Assembly (NCBI GenBank): GCA_038373885.1
Contig: JAWZYV010000136.1
Span: 434,001 to 498,000 of the forward strand
Length of the DNA: 64,000 bases
Direction: 5' to 3'
From: Cheiracanthium punctorium
Taxonomy: Eukaryota; Arthropoda; Arachnida; Araneae; Cheiracanthiidae
This document shows, in pieces, positions 11,291 through 22,880 of the stretch. The notes beneath the pieces were generated by a model. The model saw only the letters and a list, made by a program, of their open reading frames with translations, was not told the origin of the DNA and did not search any database. Both the position numbers and the translations under genes were made by a program. The number at the start of each line of letters is the position of its first letter. Position 1 is the stretch's first letter.

Positions 11291-12089
11291 TATAACGTAT
11301 AAAAAGCCATCGATAGTTTATTCCAAAAAGAGTTAAAATTATGTGTTTAGATTCAAGTGAATAACGAGGATTAAAAGCGATTTTACCTGGGCTTAATTAG
11401 AAGTGAGTAAATTTTCGGTGATATCCGCAAAAGAGGTACTCAGAAACCCAGCCATTAATAATCTTTAAAACTGTTACCGTTTTTACAAGAGAAAAATGTT
11501 ATTAAACAAAATTTTTTCAACAGCTCGAATTAAGATGCTGACAGATCACAGCTAAAATATTTTATTCCGAAAACTTTTGATCAAAAGAATCTTCCAATAC
11601 TAGTTCGTAAAATACTTCAACACATTAAACCTAACGATTAGATTGCAAAGCAAAACATTAATTATTATTAATTTCATTCGCACTTCTGATAAATATTACA
11701 CAATTTTTTCTAAAGGTCTTCCATTTTCACCATTTCAAGTTAACAGTCATTTTTCGATGCCTCCAAATGTATGCAGATCTAAAAATACAGTTCAAGAATA
11801 CATGGTACATTCACATTATTTTCTTTATGGGAATTTGGAACTGTTTCAAGTTTGTGCACGCAGTTCGAGAGTATGTGTGTGTAAAAATAAATGGCTTTGT
11901 AAGATTATCAATGTCACGTTCACAGGATAGTAACGAAAGGGCTCGTAAATATCCGTCACTCACTTAGAGAAGTGTTTACAAGTGTTCTAAGGACATACTT
12001 AGCGAATTCATTGTGAGTAAACTATGTAGTTAAGAGTTTGCCATGAAGTAGAGAGATATAGATATTTCCCGGTCGAAGCAAAGTCCCAC
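11291..12089. other. AT-rich DNA without recognised feature
   Basis: Short ORFs of under 100 codons overlap each other in two frames and show no family motif. I regard them as chance. Confidence 0.4.
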
Positions 12090-12485
12090 ATTATCATTTT
12101 TTGTCCAATTTTTCGCTCATTTCAGCGACTTTTTGTTGCATTTTGGTATTTATCACTAAATTTGGTGACTTTTCATTGCCATTTTTGAACATGTCTCTAA
12201 TTTTAGAGGCTTTTCTGTGCACTTTTGGGATGTCGCTAATGTAAGAGACTTGTCGTTGCAATCTTGTCGAGACTGTCGTTGGGGATCATCACTAATTGCA
12301 TGAACTTTTTACTGTCTTTTGGGATATGTCGCTAATTTTAGTTTTCAAATCATTCTTGGAATGTCTCTAATTTGAGCTACTTTTTATTGCAATTCGGGAA
12401 TCGCCACTAATTTTAGAAACTTTCTATTGTATTTTGGGAATCGCCACTAATTTTAGCAACTTTTCATAGTATTTTGGGACCAATA
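12090..12485 (+). repeat. Degenerate tandem array, period about 45-55 bp
   Basis: Repeated units of the form TCGCTAATTTTAGAGACTTT followed by TCATTGCATTTTGGGAA recur about eight times with substitutions and small indels (for example ATCGCCACTAATTTTAGAAA and ATCGCCACTAATTTTAGCAA near the end). The units degenerate towards the left. It is non-coding, with stops in all frames, and resembles an old satellite fragment. Confidence 0.75.
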
Positions 12486-12569
12486 TATTAAGGCAATAAA
12501 AATTTTTAGAAACTTTAGTGGAAATTTGGCATTTTTAGCCAAAGAACATCTGGCAATTTCAGTAACGGA

Positions 12570-12860
12570 AGGCAACGGTATCCTTTGGGGGGGGTGGAGC
12601 TCCACTGGGAGCAAGATTGGTACTATAGTTTGGATAGAATTTTACTCGAAGGAAAAAGTTCCCATATCCCACCCCCTTCCCCAGAAATTTCGCTGGGAGG
12701 TGTTTGACCATCCACCTTATAGTACTGATCTTGCTCCCAGTGACATGCACCTGAAGACATTTCTGTCTCCTAGACGAAGATTTGAAACAGCTGGGACACG
12801 CTGGCTCCATTTTTAGACACCAAACTTCTATGACACTGGACTAAAAAAACTTTTCTCACG
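12570..12860. pseudogene. Palindromic pair of mariner transposase fragments
   Basis: On the plus strand a frame reads FRWEVFDHPPYSTDLAPSDM, the mariner block holding the third catalytic Asp. On the minus strand, about 90 bp away, a frame reads KFYPNYSTNLAPSG, the same block again. At DNA level CTGGGAGCAAGATTGGTACT is mirrored by AGTACTGATCTTGCTCCCAG. Two fragments of one transposase region have therefore been joined head to head. Neither is functional. Confidence 0.7.
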
Positions 12861-12879
12861 GTATGACAAGTGTTGCAGC

Positions 12880-15292
12880 GGGTTGCCATTCAAGCGAGTA
12901 ACCGACTTCATGGTTCCAGGTTGCCATGGAGTCAAATGCATTATACTCTCTTTGGGAGTGAGTGGCGACGGTGAAAAGAAAAAAATAACGTAAGAAAAAA
13001 TAGAACAGCTTGCAGTTATTATGATGTTTTATATATAGATCTGATTTGTGTGTTTTGAATTTAGAAATGCGGTTTTACTTGTAAATATTGTAAACTAAAG
13101 TTTCAAAATTTTGTAAATAAATGTTATTAGTGAAAAAAACTTCTTATTTGCCATAATCAATTAGGCCGTCTCATTTATTTAGATTAAATGAGTAGTTTTT
13201 TCATCAGTCGCCGACAGATATATATTTTTAATTCTATTTTTCGGATGTTGACGAGACAACTAGTGTTACAATTTCTATTCAGTAATTCTTATGTTGCGAA
13301 GTAGCTGAAATATCGATGTATCTTTTACAATAAATCTTTTCAGATAATAATGTTTTTTATTTTATTTGTTTATTTGTTTGTTTTAATTGGCCGGGGAAAC
13401 TCACTTTCCGATTGACCCTCGTACTAAAAGGTAACTTTTGCGTTCCCAATTAACATGAATTTGTAATGATCGGAAATTATTAAATTTACGCCGAAAATAG
13501 AAGACAAAAATCCCCAGATATCAAACGCCTTGAGGCAGACCTAAATATTAATCTAGGGCAAAATGCTTTTACCACAGTTCATCTAGTATGGAAAAGAAGC
13601 TTCTCCATAGCCAGCTCAAAATTGAACTGAAATATATATATATATATATATCACTTCTCTCTAAGTGTACAGTATCTTCCCAACATTTTTCCTTAAATGG
13701 TCCCCTAGGCTCGCATGCTGGTAAGCAAAAATAATAGTGATAGATAATCAATAAATCGTTTTGCAAATCTTATTAATGTATGTAAAAGCATGTGATGAAA
13801 TGATTTTTTTATTACCTTTCAAAAAAGATTAAATTAAGCTCTATTTACTGATCAAATGTCCGAATCCGCTAGAGAACCAATATTTGCTGGGAGCTTTGTG
13901 AAACGAGTAGTGTCTAGACTTCGTTAACAACAAAGTTGAATAACTGACCTTGAAATCATCGGGCACGAACCACACTCTTATGTTTCTCTTTCTAACAATC
14001 TAGACAGGTGAAATTAGAGTTTTTATCTGACGCTAAATGTACCTTGGTAACACCAAACTGTGAGGGAAGCAATTACACGAAATGTCACTTAAATTTTTGT
14101 TGTCACTGTTTTTGTTGTCTTTCTTTCTTTCTTTTTTTTTTTGGGGGGGGGGAGTTGTATCGTTCTTAAAAAAAGGCATTACGTGACATTGGCATGCATT
14201 TTCTGATATACTTACACGTTCATTCTCAAAATTATATGCTTCAAGTGATGCCAGGTTTGAGACTTGACAAAAGAGCATTGAAATGACGACATTCATTTTG
14301 GAATCTTGATTTTTTATGTGCTACTTCAGCATTGATTAAATTTCAATGATAATTATCACATGCTAGGCTGAAGTTTTCAGAATGTCACGAATTTATCCTA
14401 CAGCACCAGGCGTCATTGTCTCTGCTAGAGGCCAAACGCATATACGCATATACGACTCAACGACACGTTTGAAAGATCTGTTGCCATGCATGCGAGGAAA
14501 TAAAATGCAAAATATCCAAGTAGCATTAAAAGTCTAAGAACTTTTAAAGTAAAGTTACTTTTATTGCGCGAAGTTCAATTTGTTTTATATTTATGTGATT
14601 TTACTTTCCGAGTCTTAGAACTCCATAAATGACTTCTGTTTCAGTTGGATCCAGGAATTTAATAGCTCAAGTAGCAACAATGAATTATATCATTACAGTA
14701 ACTATTATGATATTAAAATGGAATGCGAAATTAGTTATTTAACCCATTTATGCCTAGTGTCCCTTTCTTGGGACAACATTTCCGCTATCAGTCAAAAACT
14801 TTATTTATTTTTCCTAGCCTTTATTCACGAGTACTGAACCTCAACTCGAGAAAATAGTTTAATATGATTCAGTAGGATGTTGACATTTCAATTTTTATAC
14901 ATAATGATTTTAAAAGAAATCATCCCTTGTTCGAGAAGTTGATTATCAGAAATTTATCTATTATTGCTGGTATTAGCAAAAATTGTAAAATGTCGCAAAA
15001 AATATCTGATAACAAATGGATTAATTTAAGAGGAAGAAGATAATATGTATTAATTGTAATTTTCTTTAATAAAAATAACAATTATTTTGCCCTAGAACAG
15101 AGGGTTTTCTTCAACTTTAAAATTAATAAACAGTTTGTGCAGATTCACAAATTCTTCCTTTGATTTCGGATTTGAGAACTTTCTTTTAAACAATCATATT
15201 ACATAGCCATATATTTTGACACATGCCTGTGTCTTGACATGCATTTGAAGATTTCGTGTATGAACCGGAAAGGAAGATAATATTTGATTTTA
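12880..15292. other. Long AT-rich stretch, mostly featureless
   Basis: It holds a short (TA)n microsatellite near 13629-13650, a poly-T/poly-G junction near 14130-14152, and at 14739 TTAA followed by CCCATTTATGCCTAGTGTCC, which looks like a solitary piggyBac-type end. ORFs are under 90 codons and show no motif. Confidence 0.45.
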
Positions 15293-15742
15293 CTAACCCT
15301 TTGAGACACAACCCTTTCTCAATGCTGAAAAAAGGGCAGCCATTGCCATCGCTCGACTTAACTACCAGCAGCTGTGCCGCACAGCCAGCTGTCGTCAAAA
15401 AAGGGTCTCTAGATCCGTGGCACGCGATGAACGTTTCGATCATCCGCCATCTTGCTGGTAGTTAAGTCGAGCGGTGGAAACGGCAGCCCTTTTTTCAGCA
15501 TTGGCCAATGTATCCAGCTGTTCTCGCATTCTTCCATTTTTCAGCAGATTCAGTGCTGTTAAAAATAATCGTGACCATTTTTTTACGGGAAATGACGAGC
15601 TAAAAAAGTAAAGGATTCTCGTGGAGATGTGTCACCCGCAACTATTTTTATAGAAATCAAATCTATTCTTCGTGACTGGCAATAGTCAAAACGTCAGAGT
15701 TTGGTGCTCCCAGAGCGGGAACACTGCGCGTTAAAGGGTTAA
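15293..15742 (+). mobile_element. piggyBac-type fold-back MITE, full length
   Basis: The left target has decayed to CTAA; the right is TTAA. Ends are CCCTTTGAGACACAACCC and CTGCGCGTTAAAGGG. The fold-back is intact apart from a deletion at the loop: the first arm stops after CTTAACTACCAGCAGCTG and the second arm starts at CAGCTGTCGTC. It is non-coding; the paired ORFs of about 70-85 codons on opposite strands are a by-product of the palindrome. Confidence 0.9.
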
Positions 15743-16394
15743 AGAATTACACATTATATAGTATTTTACATGTTTAAACATTCAATACACCTGCCTCTGA
15801 TAATTAGTTAAATGCCACTTCAAGCTCATAAAGTTTTAAGCTCTAGTTAAATTACTTTAGTATTAGTTCAACTAATGATGGTGTTGGATAACGAACACTA
15901 AATCTTTTTAAAATACATTCAAGTTTTTTCTGTAATAAAAAGTAAGCTTTCATTGTAAGCAATTTTAACAAGTTGTCTATTGTAAAAAAATCAGTATTCG
16001 ATTATGAAAACTGTCGTAATCAGCAGTTAGAAGAAGACTCAAGTTTACGGGTGAAAAAAGTTAGCTAATTTTATTCTTTTAACCCTCTGGCTGATCATCC
16101 AGCGATTTCCATGGGCAACTCAAATGTAACAAAACTTGCTCATCCCGCGATTTTCGCGGGCTGGTGTTTTTCTTCCTTTATTGAGGAGAGCATCCAGCGT
16201 TTTCACCGTTTAACCAGTGAAATAAATTAGATACAGTTTTAGACGTTTAATTTAGGTTTTGACCTACACATTTCGTTAGTCGTCCACTAAATTGGGGCAT
16301 TTGAAGGTAATACTCGGTATGTAAATGCTCTAACTTCACTTGTTTGCCGCCTTGTCTAATCAGAAACGGCTGATAGAAATCGTTCAGCAATGGA

Positions 16395-16524
16395 CAGAGT
16401 GTATATTGCGAATTGCGGATGATTTATGAAATTCTGAAAGATATTTTAGTTTTGATGGTGATAGTGATTTAGATTTTTTGGACTGCTCCTCAGACGGCGA
16501 TGAATCTGACCATGATTCAATAAA
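16395..16524 (+). pseudogene. piggyBac-like transposase N-terminal relic
   Basis: After a short start MDRVYIANCG and a stop, a downstream frame reads ERYFSFDGDSDLDFLDCSSD and continues GDESDHDSIN. An acidic Ser/Asp-rich N-terminus is characteristic of piggyBac transposases. Its position just inside a TTAA-flanked TIR supports the call. The catalytic domain is absent; the nested MITE interrupts the frame. Confidence 0.5.
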
Positions 16525-16528
16525 CCTG

Positions 16529-16678
16529 CAGGGCCGGCCCAAGGGGGGTGCGAATGTAGGCGATCGCCTAAGGCCCCGCTCCTGGGACATTGTATTGCTA
16601 TCTCATAAGACATGACAGAGAAGAGGCCCCGCTCTTGCGCTTCGCCTGGGGCCCCGCACGCCCCTCGGGCCGTCTCTG
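16529..16678. mobile_element. hAT-type MITE nested in the piggyBac-like element
   Basis: GC-rich 150-bp insert with ends CAGGGCCGGCCCAAGGGG and CCCCTCGGGCCGTCTCTG. The flanking duplication is AAACCTGC, overlapping the first base of the element, so the boundary is ambiguous by one base. TIR start CAGRG fits hAT. It is GC-rich compared with its AT-rich host. Confidence 0.75.
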
Positions 16679-17735
16679 AAACCTGCAAAGCGTTAGGCGG
16701 TGATGCATTTTCTTATATTACGTAATAAACGGAAATTAACTGTCATTCAATTGAAATTTATTTAAAAAACATTTTTTATGTAATAACATCTGAAATTGGT
16801 TTTTCTGAAGCTTAGTTTCTCATGATAAAAATCTATATTAAAAATCTTTTCTAGAAAGAAAAAATGCACATTTCAATTCTCCAATGTATATAGATTTGAA
16901 GTATGAAAAAAAAAAAAAATTACACAATTTTTGAAGCGATTTTGTCTAAAAATTGAACAGCCAGAGGGTTAATAAAGTTTATTTTTTACTTTGTTCACAA
17001 AACACATGACACGCGCGTTAGTCATGTAGGGGAATGTGTCCCAAAATTATCGTAGCGGTGAAAGCGATCCACATTTGTTTTCTTAGGTACAGGTAGCGCT
17101 ACTTACTGAATGAGACGTAAACTACTTGTGCCAAGTGAAGAAGAGGCAATGGCGGCATTCAAGTGATCACAGTATTCCGCGTCTAAATCGAAATCTTTGA
17201 AAAAATGGGTTTTATAACATCTTTTATAAAGTAAGTACTAACTTTCCTACTTATTTAGACATAACGTCTTTCGTGTATAGAAATATCACTTGGTTTACTG
17301 AATGGAGTGTGCTTTTAGATGGGAATTACACTTACTAAGTTTGTAATGTTTCTAAGTCATCCAGCATTATGACCTAAAGAGGGCAGCCAAATAATACATC
17401 GATTGAAGAAATTCCAGTACCGGGTATTAGCCATCATGTTATTCTCAAAATCCCCATTACATTACTTAATTTATTTCCGAGTTTATTGTAGGGCTTAAAT
17501 TTTGAATTATAACTTTTAAAAGCTTCCATTTTATTTTCTATCTCTTATTTTATTTTTAAAATTTCATAAAATAAATTATGATTACTATACGATTCTAAAA
17601 TGCATATTATTTCATTACGAATAGTCATAATTACTTTTAAATCTTTTATTTTGGCGATAAAAAATCTTTTACAATTATTTTTTAAATGAAGCATCATTTT
17701 GCCCTTTGGTTGAGGGTGAAATGATCCTTCCGACA

Positions 17736-17910
17736 CTGTGGCGTAGCCAGAAATTTTTCAGGGGGGACGGGGCATTACGACTACTGCAACTCACATATAT
17801 GTATACTTGGGTGGGATAAGGGAGTGAAAAGTATGCATTTTATATGCCAAAAAATTCCTCATAGGGGAGGTTGTGATCCCCATATCTCCCCCCTCTTGGC
17901 TACGCCACTG
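17736..17910. mobile_element. hAT-type MITE (GTGGCGTAGCCA family)
   Basis: The ends are TGTGGCGTAGCCAGAAATTT and CTTGGCTACGCCACTG, near-perfect inverted repeats. Flanks TTCCGACA and TTCGAACG are a decayed 8-bp duplication (5 of 8 match). The same family occurs at 24068, 33727 and 34256. Confidence 0.75.
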
Positions 17911-19610
17911 TTCGAACGCATTTTCAAAATTCCCTCTTTTTCATTATTTAATGTGCTTTCAAAATATTATTAAAATATTTTTATGATTCAAAATAAGTGT
18001 AAAATATGATAACAGAGGGTCAAAGTTTTATTTAAACATTGATGTTATTTTATACAAGTTTTAACCTTAAGGGATCGTTTTGGGCCACCTTCCCCAATAA
18101 GGTACCTAACTGATGAATTTAACCCGAGTGTTTGGTTTAATCCGTGTGTCAAATGTTTGGTGAATTATCACCTAAACCTTTGTTGACAGTTCAAAATACT
18201 ATAATTCATCGATGTAAATGACACATATATTGTGTTCCTTTTTTTTATGACTTGTTTACGAACTTATCTAAGTCATGATCGGATAACTATTATTTTTCCA
18301 TAAACCAAGTTGAAACAATTTATGTCAAACAAAATTTTCCTATTAATAAACTGTTTTGAAGCTAATGGAATACAAATGCCATCTGAGTTCATAACTCAAA
18401 AAATAATTGATATACCCAAGCTCTAATTTTATAATAATAAATAGGTTAAATATAGTTGTCCTGTGTTTCTTCATATTTGAAGACTTAAGGACTTACTTAT
18501 TAATTATAATTCCCTTCGCAGTTTTAAATAAATCTTATTTGTTATTAAATAAAAATAATCAGTGAGCTGTACAACTCTGTAACTATAGGAAAAAATTATA
18601 TATTTAAAAACATTCTTATTGAATATGTTTCGGAATCGCGTTTCACGATAATATCAAATTTATGATGATTCGTATTTTAAATACTTCTTTTATTTAGATA
18701 GATGTTACTAACAGAAGATAATAACGTTAGGTTAAGAAAACTTTCAGATGGTTTTCTTCCGTAAAGATTAGCGATTTCTTTGAGAACAACGTCGTGCTGT
18801 ATAAATTTTGCGATAGTTTATTTTTAAAATAAACTACTCATTTTAGTTGAAAATGAAAAGGAATAAATGCACAAAAAAAAGGAATAAAAGGAATAAATTG
18901 CTTAGGAGCATTAAGCAATTTTTTAATAACAACTAATATTTCATTGATAAAAATGTGTACTTTTTTTACCGTCAAACAAAAATTTATTATTAATTAATTT
19001 CAATATTTTTCTTAGACCTACAAAATAAAGCAGTTAATAACTTTATTTTCAATAAATATTTTTTAAAATCAGTATTTTTACAAGTGTCTACTTGTGACGC
19101 ATTCTAAATTTTATGCAACATTTTAAATATTATTAATATTTAGGTCGTAAAAAGGTGTAATATACTTGGAAAACAATTACACAAGGTCAAAAATGTAAAA
19201 TATCTTTGATTTTAATGTACAAGTTTGCGAATCACTCCAGATGAAAATCTCAAAGATTTTTGATGTTCCGATAAAATTAATTTTTGTAAAAATGAATATG
19301 AAATTTTCTGCTGTAGAAACAAAAATTATTTACTGAAGAATCATCGAGTCAGTGTAGTTGTATATTTAGGAAAAACACACTCTTGTGCTGATTTCATGAC
19401 ATTAATTTTTGCCGTTTATTTTTTATTTATTTTTTTTTCACACACACTTAATGCTTAGTGAAAATATTATACAAAGTAATCAATATACTGCTTAGTAATT
19501 CTACAGCTATTAAAAATATTAATTTTTTTACATTTAGAAATAAGTTTGCAAGTAACTATTTTGATAATATTATAATTTTGTAAATTAAAAAAAAAATCTT
19601 TTGATTTCAG
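17911..19610. other. AT-rich, TE-poor stretch, possibly intronic
   Basis: No repeat ends, TIRs or tandem arrays were recognised over 1.7 kb, unusual for this window. It ends at a good acceptor-like sequence (TCTTTTGATTTCAG) preceding a possible terminal exon. Intronic origin is inference. Confidence 0.4.
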
Positions 19611-19659
19611 AGTATATGCCGAAGAACCAGGGTACATGCTTCGTGAATTTGGTACATAA
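19611..19659 (+). CDS. Candidate short terminal exon, unknown gene
   Basis: A polypyrimidine-plus-AG acceptor (TCTTTTGATTTCAG) is followed by a frame reading VYAEEPGYMLREFGT and a TAA stop. AATAAA lies six bases after the stop. The peptide looks like an ordinary protein C-terminus and the preceding 1.7 kb is free of recognised TEs, consistent with an intron. I do not recognise the protein and see no upstream exon. A 95-codon ORF just downstream (19675-19962) has no motif and is more likely 3' UTR or chance. Confidence 0.3.
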
Positions 19660-20015
19660 ATTAAAATAAATTAATTGTACCAGGGAACTGGAAATATTCA
19701 GGATGCTTCCTCACAAGCTCTACAACACTTTGAAACAATTGAAAATACTGTGACTTCTATGAAGCTTTCGGAAGAAATTCTTAAAACTAAGAATTTACGA
19801 ACCAAAAAAATTTTTTACTATTTGTTTATGGACCAAAATCACATGATTATTTTCGAAATGCCACTTCAAAGAAGTGATAGCTGCTGGCTAAGAATTTATC
19901 AAATCGGTACACTGTGGATGAGAATAAACACACACTGTTTAACTGCGCTCATTAAGTTATGACGTTCATTGTTTGTTTGTTTTTTTTACGCACCCCCCCC
20001 CGGCTTTATGCTCAT

Positions 20016-20721
20016 TATGGTGGAGCGAAAAACACTTTCTGGAAATTCACATTGCCTGAGTGTCATTAAATAGTGCGTAACTGATAAGAACAAATGGTCT
20101 CCAAATTTCAGCTCAAGATATTGCCATCTTCAGTTTCCACGCCTCATGGGAATACATTCCCAGTGTCTTTTTTAATCTTTTATGAATTTCTCTTGAAATA
20201 ATTGCGTTTAATTAGTTAATGGAATAATTAATACCCCGATACACCTGCTCTATCAAGAACAACAGCTAATTCGGGCATTGTGTCTGTCTTTTAGATTTAG
20301 GGAATCTCATCGTTTTAGGGATCTCAAGATTTAGGGAATCTCATCGTCAGTCGTTTTCCGACATTGGGCTTCCTGACTAACGAAATTTTCACCAGTTTCT
20401 GAGGCATATTCCATTTCTAAATCAGATCCTAAGTCGACTTTTGCTTCTAACTCTACGATTTCCAGCACTGACATATGATAATAACGTATTAATAAAGCAA
20501 TTGAATAATGAAAAACATAACTAATTATTCAATTAATTAATTAAACATTGCCATTTTAAGAAAAATAAGCTAGAAAAATATTCGTTTGAGTTGTGGAACC
20601 TGAAGATGACACTATTTCGAGCTGAAATTTGGAAACAATTTGTTCTTATCAGTTTCGCACCATTTTAATGACTCAGGCGGTGTGGAATTTTTGAAATGAT
20701 GATTTTTTTCGCTCCACTCTA
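20016..20721. mobile_element. hAT-type element with inverted arms of about 140 bp
   Basis: The left end is TATGGTGGAGCGAAAAAC and the right end is TTCGCTCCACTCTA, flanked by the perfect 8-bp duplication ATGCTCAT. The inverted homology runs about 140 bp inward (AACTGATAAGAACAAATGG against CAATTTGTTCTTATCAGTTT; CAAATTTCAGCTC against GAGCTGAAATTTG). Non-coding. Confidence 0.8.
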
Positions 20722-21253
20722 ATGCTCATGCATATCTGGCAGAATTCCACCGATGCCGATACACGTAATCGACGAATCATCAAATCGATTTTCAACAACG
20801 AAAGAGGCAACTAACTTAAGTTACCCCTTTAAAACTAACTTTTCCACGGGCCGCGAGTGTGTGCACCACTGGCACCTACGCACTTGGAAAAGGGGTGAAC
20901 TACTCCACCCTTATCTAGACCGGCGAAAAAGCGTGTCTAGGCAACAACTCGAGATCTCACACACGCACATAACAACAGAGACAAGTTTTGAGTACACTGT
21001 CTAGAGACTAACTAAACTACTTGCTTACCTTTTCGACTTGGGTCACGAGTTGGTAAAGGCAAAACCAGTTAGGGGGCTTTATATTTTTCGGTTATCCAGA
21101 TAATAAGGCGGAGGGTTCGTGGGGTGTCGAATGCCTCCTCCTTTCCCGAAAAATTGACTCCGGATTTTCTCTCTCCTGCTCTCTGGAAAATCGACCACTG
21201 CAGTGTGGCCCGGCGCGCAGGTTTTTCCTGCGCAGCACATCCCGACAGGATTT
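20722..21253. other. GC-rich patch with possible minus-strand TATA
   Basis: It is markedly richer in G/C and CpG than its surroundings up to about 21.35 kb. On the minus strand ACCGAAAAATATAAAGCCCC offers a TATA-like element near 21080-21095. ORFs here lie on both strands and lack motifs. It could be a promoter region or an unrecognised GC-rich repeat. Confidence 0.3.
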
Positions 21254-21270
21254 GACCACTAGGGGGCGGG
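21254..21270 (+). promoter_or_regulatory. CTCF-like insulator motif
   Basis: GACCACTAGGGGGCGGG matches the conserved zinc-finger 4-7 core recognised by CTCF across bilaterians (CCAnnAGGGGGC). It lies within the GC-rich patch. Only sequence similarity is seen; occupancy is unknown. Confidence 0.45.
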
Positions 21271-21699
21271 AGTTCCTCTTTTCCGCAATACACGGCATCA
21301 TTGCACTGGAGGAGAAAGAGAGAGAGAATGGGGGGGAAGGGGGGGGGTAGAAGAAAAATGCCTCGAGATGGGAAAATATACGGAGTTATAAAAAAAAAAA
21401 TAATAATAATAACAAAAGAATGATTGTTTTTATCCGTGTAGGGGGGGGGATGGGGCAGGAACTGTCGTCATTAGATAAGACAAAAATCCCGTCTGCGGAA
21501 ATGGTATGACGACGTCCACAATTAGAGCTAAAGACTTCCGATTTCGGTGTTCTTCGGATGTTTCTGCGTGTATTTGTTTTAGAATATTTAAAGAACTATC
21601 GGGACGAGGGAGTGTTTGTTAGGTCTGTGCGGCTCGTTGAAACTATCTATCGCAGGAGTGACTCAGAGCAGCGTCGGAATCAGCGTTTGCGATTTGTGT

Positions 21700-21895
21700 C
21701 ATCGCAAGATTACACGAGGGTTATCTGCCTGGAGGGTGCCTTGGGCGGGAGACTTTTTAAGGGGTTTCTAGCGCGTATTCGCGTTACATCTGGTGAAAAC
21801 CGCGCAGAACTCTAGACTATGTTAGATAGACGAACGTGCGATAGCCCAGAATCCGGGATCTTCACACTGCAGCCATCTACCATATTCTCTTGTCT
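21700..21895 (-). mobile_element. tRNA-derived SINE copy, 5' end lost
   Basis: Read on the minus strand it contains GTGTGAAGATCCCGGATTCTG (decayed B box), CACCAGATGTAACGCGAATA, then CGCTAGAAACCCCTTAAAAA. The order matches the copy at 61.3-61.8 kb. The A-box end is replaced by the adjoining 24-bp minisatellite. Confidence 0.7.
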
Positions 21896-22190
21896 TATCC
21901 ACTGGTGGTCTCAGTGTCTTATCCGGTGGTGGTCTCAGTGCCTTATCCGCTCGTGGTCTCAGAGTCTTACAAGTGGTGGGCTCAGAGTCTTATCCGCTGG
22001 TGGTCTCAGTGCCTTAGCCGGTGGTAGTCTCAGAGTCTTATCCGCCGGTGGTCTCAGAGTCTTATCCGCCGGTGGTCTCAGAGTCTTACCCGCTGGTGGT
22101 CTCAGAGTTTTATCAACTGGTGGTGGTATCAGAGTCTTATCCGGTGGTGGTCTCAATGTCTTATCCGCTGGTGGTCTGAGTCTTCTCCAC
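21894..22190. repeat. 24-bp minisatellite, about 12 units
   Basis: The consensus unit is CTTATCCGCTGGTGGTCTCA followed by GAGT. Because 24 is divisible by three, an ORF runs through the array (unit LSAGGLRV on plus, a Pro-rich frame on minus). These are by-products of the repeat. It abuts the SINE copy, so it may have expanded from the SINE 5' region. Confidence 0.9.
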
Positions 22191-22449
22191 GCTTAAGAAA
22201 AACATCGAGGAAGTAGCTGTATGTATGTCGAAGCATTTTATCAAGGACGGGATCAATGTTCGAAAAATCCGGGTCGCTTAGGCGACTAAAAAGTATCTCT
22301 TCACGATTAGCTTTTCTTCATTTATATAATTTAATATTTAATATATATGTGGCTCTTAAAATTCTTTTGTTGGCTCCTAAGATTTAAAAACTTTTGTCAA
22401 TCTCTGCAAGAAATCACATTCTGAATTTTTCTTTGTATTCTTTCTTGCC

Positions 22450-22880
22450 TTAAACATCCCGTACAGCAGTGACGTGTCAGCAGTGACGATGTTACATTCC
22501 GTCACGTTCGTGACCCTATGAATGCGATGTAAATGCTCGCCTTCTGTGACGTCTTTCGTGTTAAGCACGTAACGTTGCAAAGTGACGTCGCATTATTATT
22601 AACAATTAGTCACAATGCGACGTCATCGTGTTACAGCCATGTGACGTTGCACTGTCATTAATAATTAATCACAATGTGACGTCACCATGCGACAGGCATG
22701 TGACGTTGCACAGTGATTCAGGGTGTAATTTTTCACTAAGTGACACCACGACAACCGTTCCACGCGGCTATTTGCACGTAGGCCAGAACGTTTCAGTGAC
22801 GAACACATCATAATAACATGTCACACAAAATCACAGTGTGACCAGTATGCAAACATTTTGTGACGTCACAATCCTATATG
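22450..22880. repeat. GTGACGTCA-rich island with about 65-bp tandem subunits
   Basis: More than a dozen GTGAC/GTCAC motifs occur, including TGACGTCA palindromes. A subunit of the form ATGTGACGTTGCACTGTC, then TTAATAATTAATCACAATGT, then GACGTCACCATGCGACAGGC repeats about two and a half times. TGACGTCA is the CRE/ATF site, but the array form suggests the interior of a transposon. A looser GTGAC/GTCAC-rich island lies at 30395-30670. Confidence 0.65.

Larger units (their letters stand above)
16079..16972 (+). mobile_element. Second piggyBac-like family, decayed element
   Basis: TTAA duplications flank inverted ends CCCTCTGGCTG and CAGCCAGAGGG. The interior carries an acidic N-terminal transposase-like relic and a nested hAT-type MITE. 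At 894 bp including the nested insert, it is an internally deleted element. The ends differ from the abundant CCCTTTGAGGCGCA family, so it is a separate lineage. Confidence 0.8.

Noticed and set aside
12526..12816. 96-codon ORF as a gene
   Set aside because: Only the central part matches a mariner catalytic block; the rest is chance frame in a rearranged relic.
15186..15465. Opposed 85- and 69-codon ORFs
   Set aside because: They arise from the palindromic arms of the piggyBac-type MITE; equivalent ORFs appear in other copies of the repeat.
21819..22196. 125-codon ORF with repeated LSAGGLRV units
   Set aside because: It is the translation of a 24-bp minisatellite; the period is divisible by three, and the minus strand is equally open.
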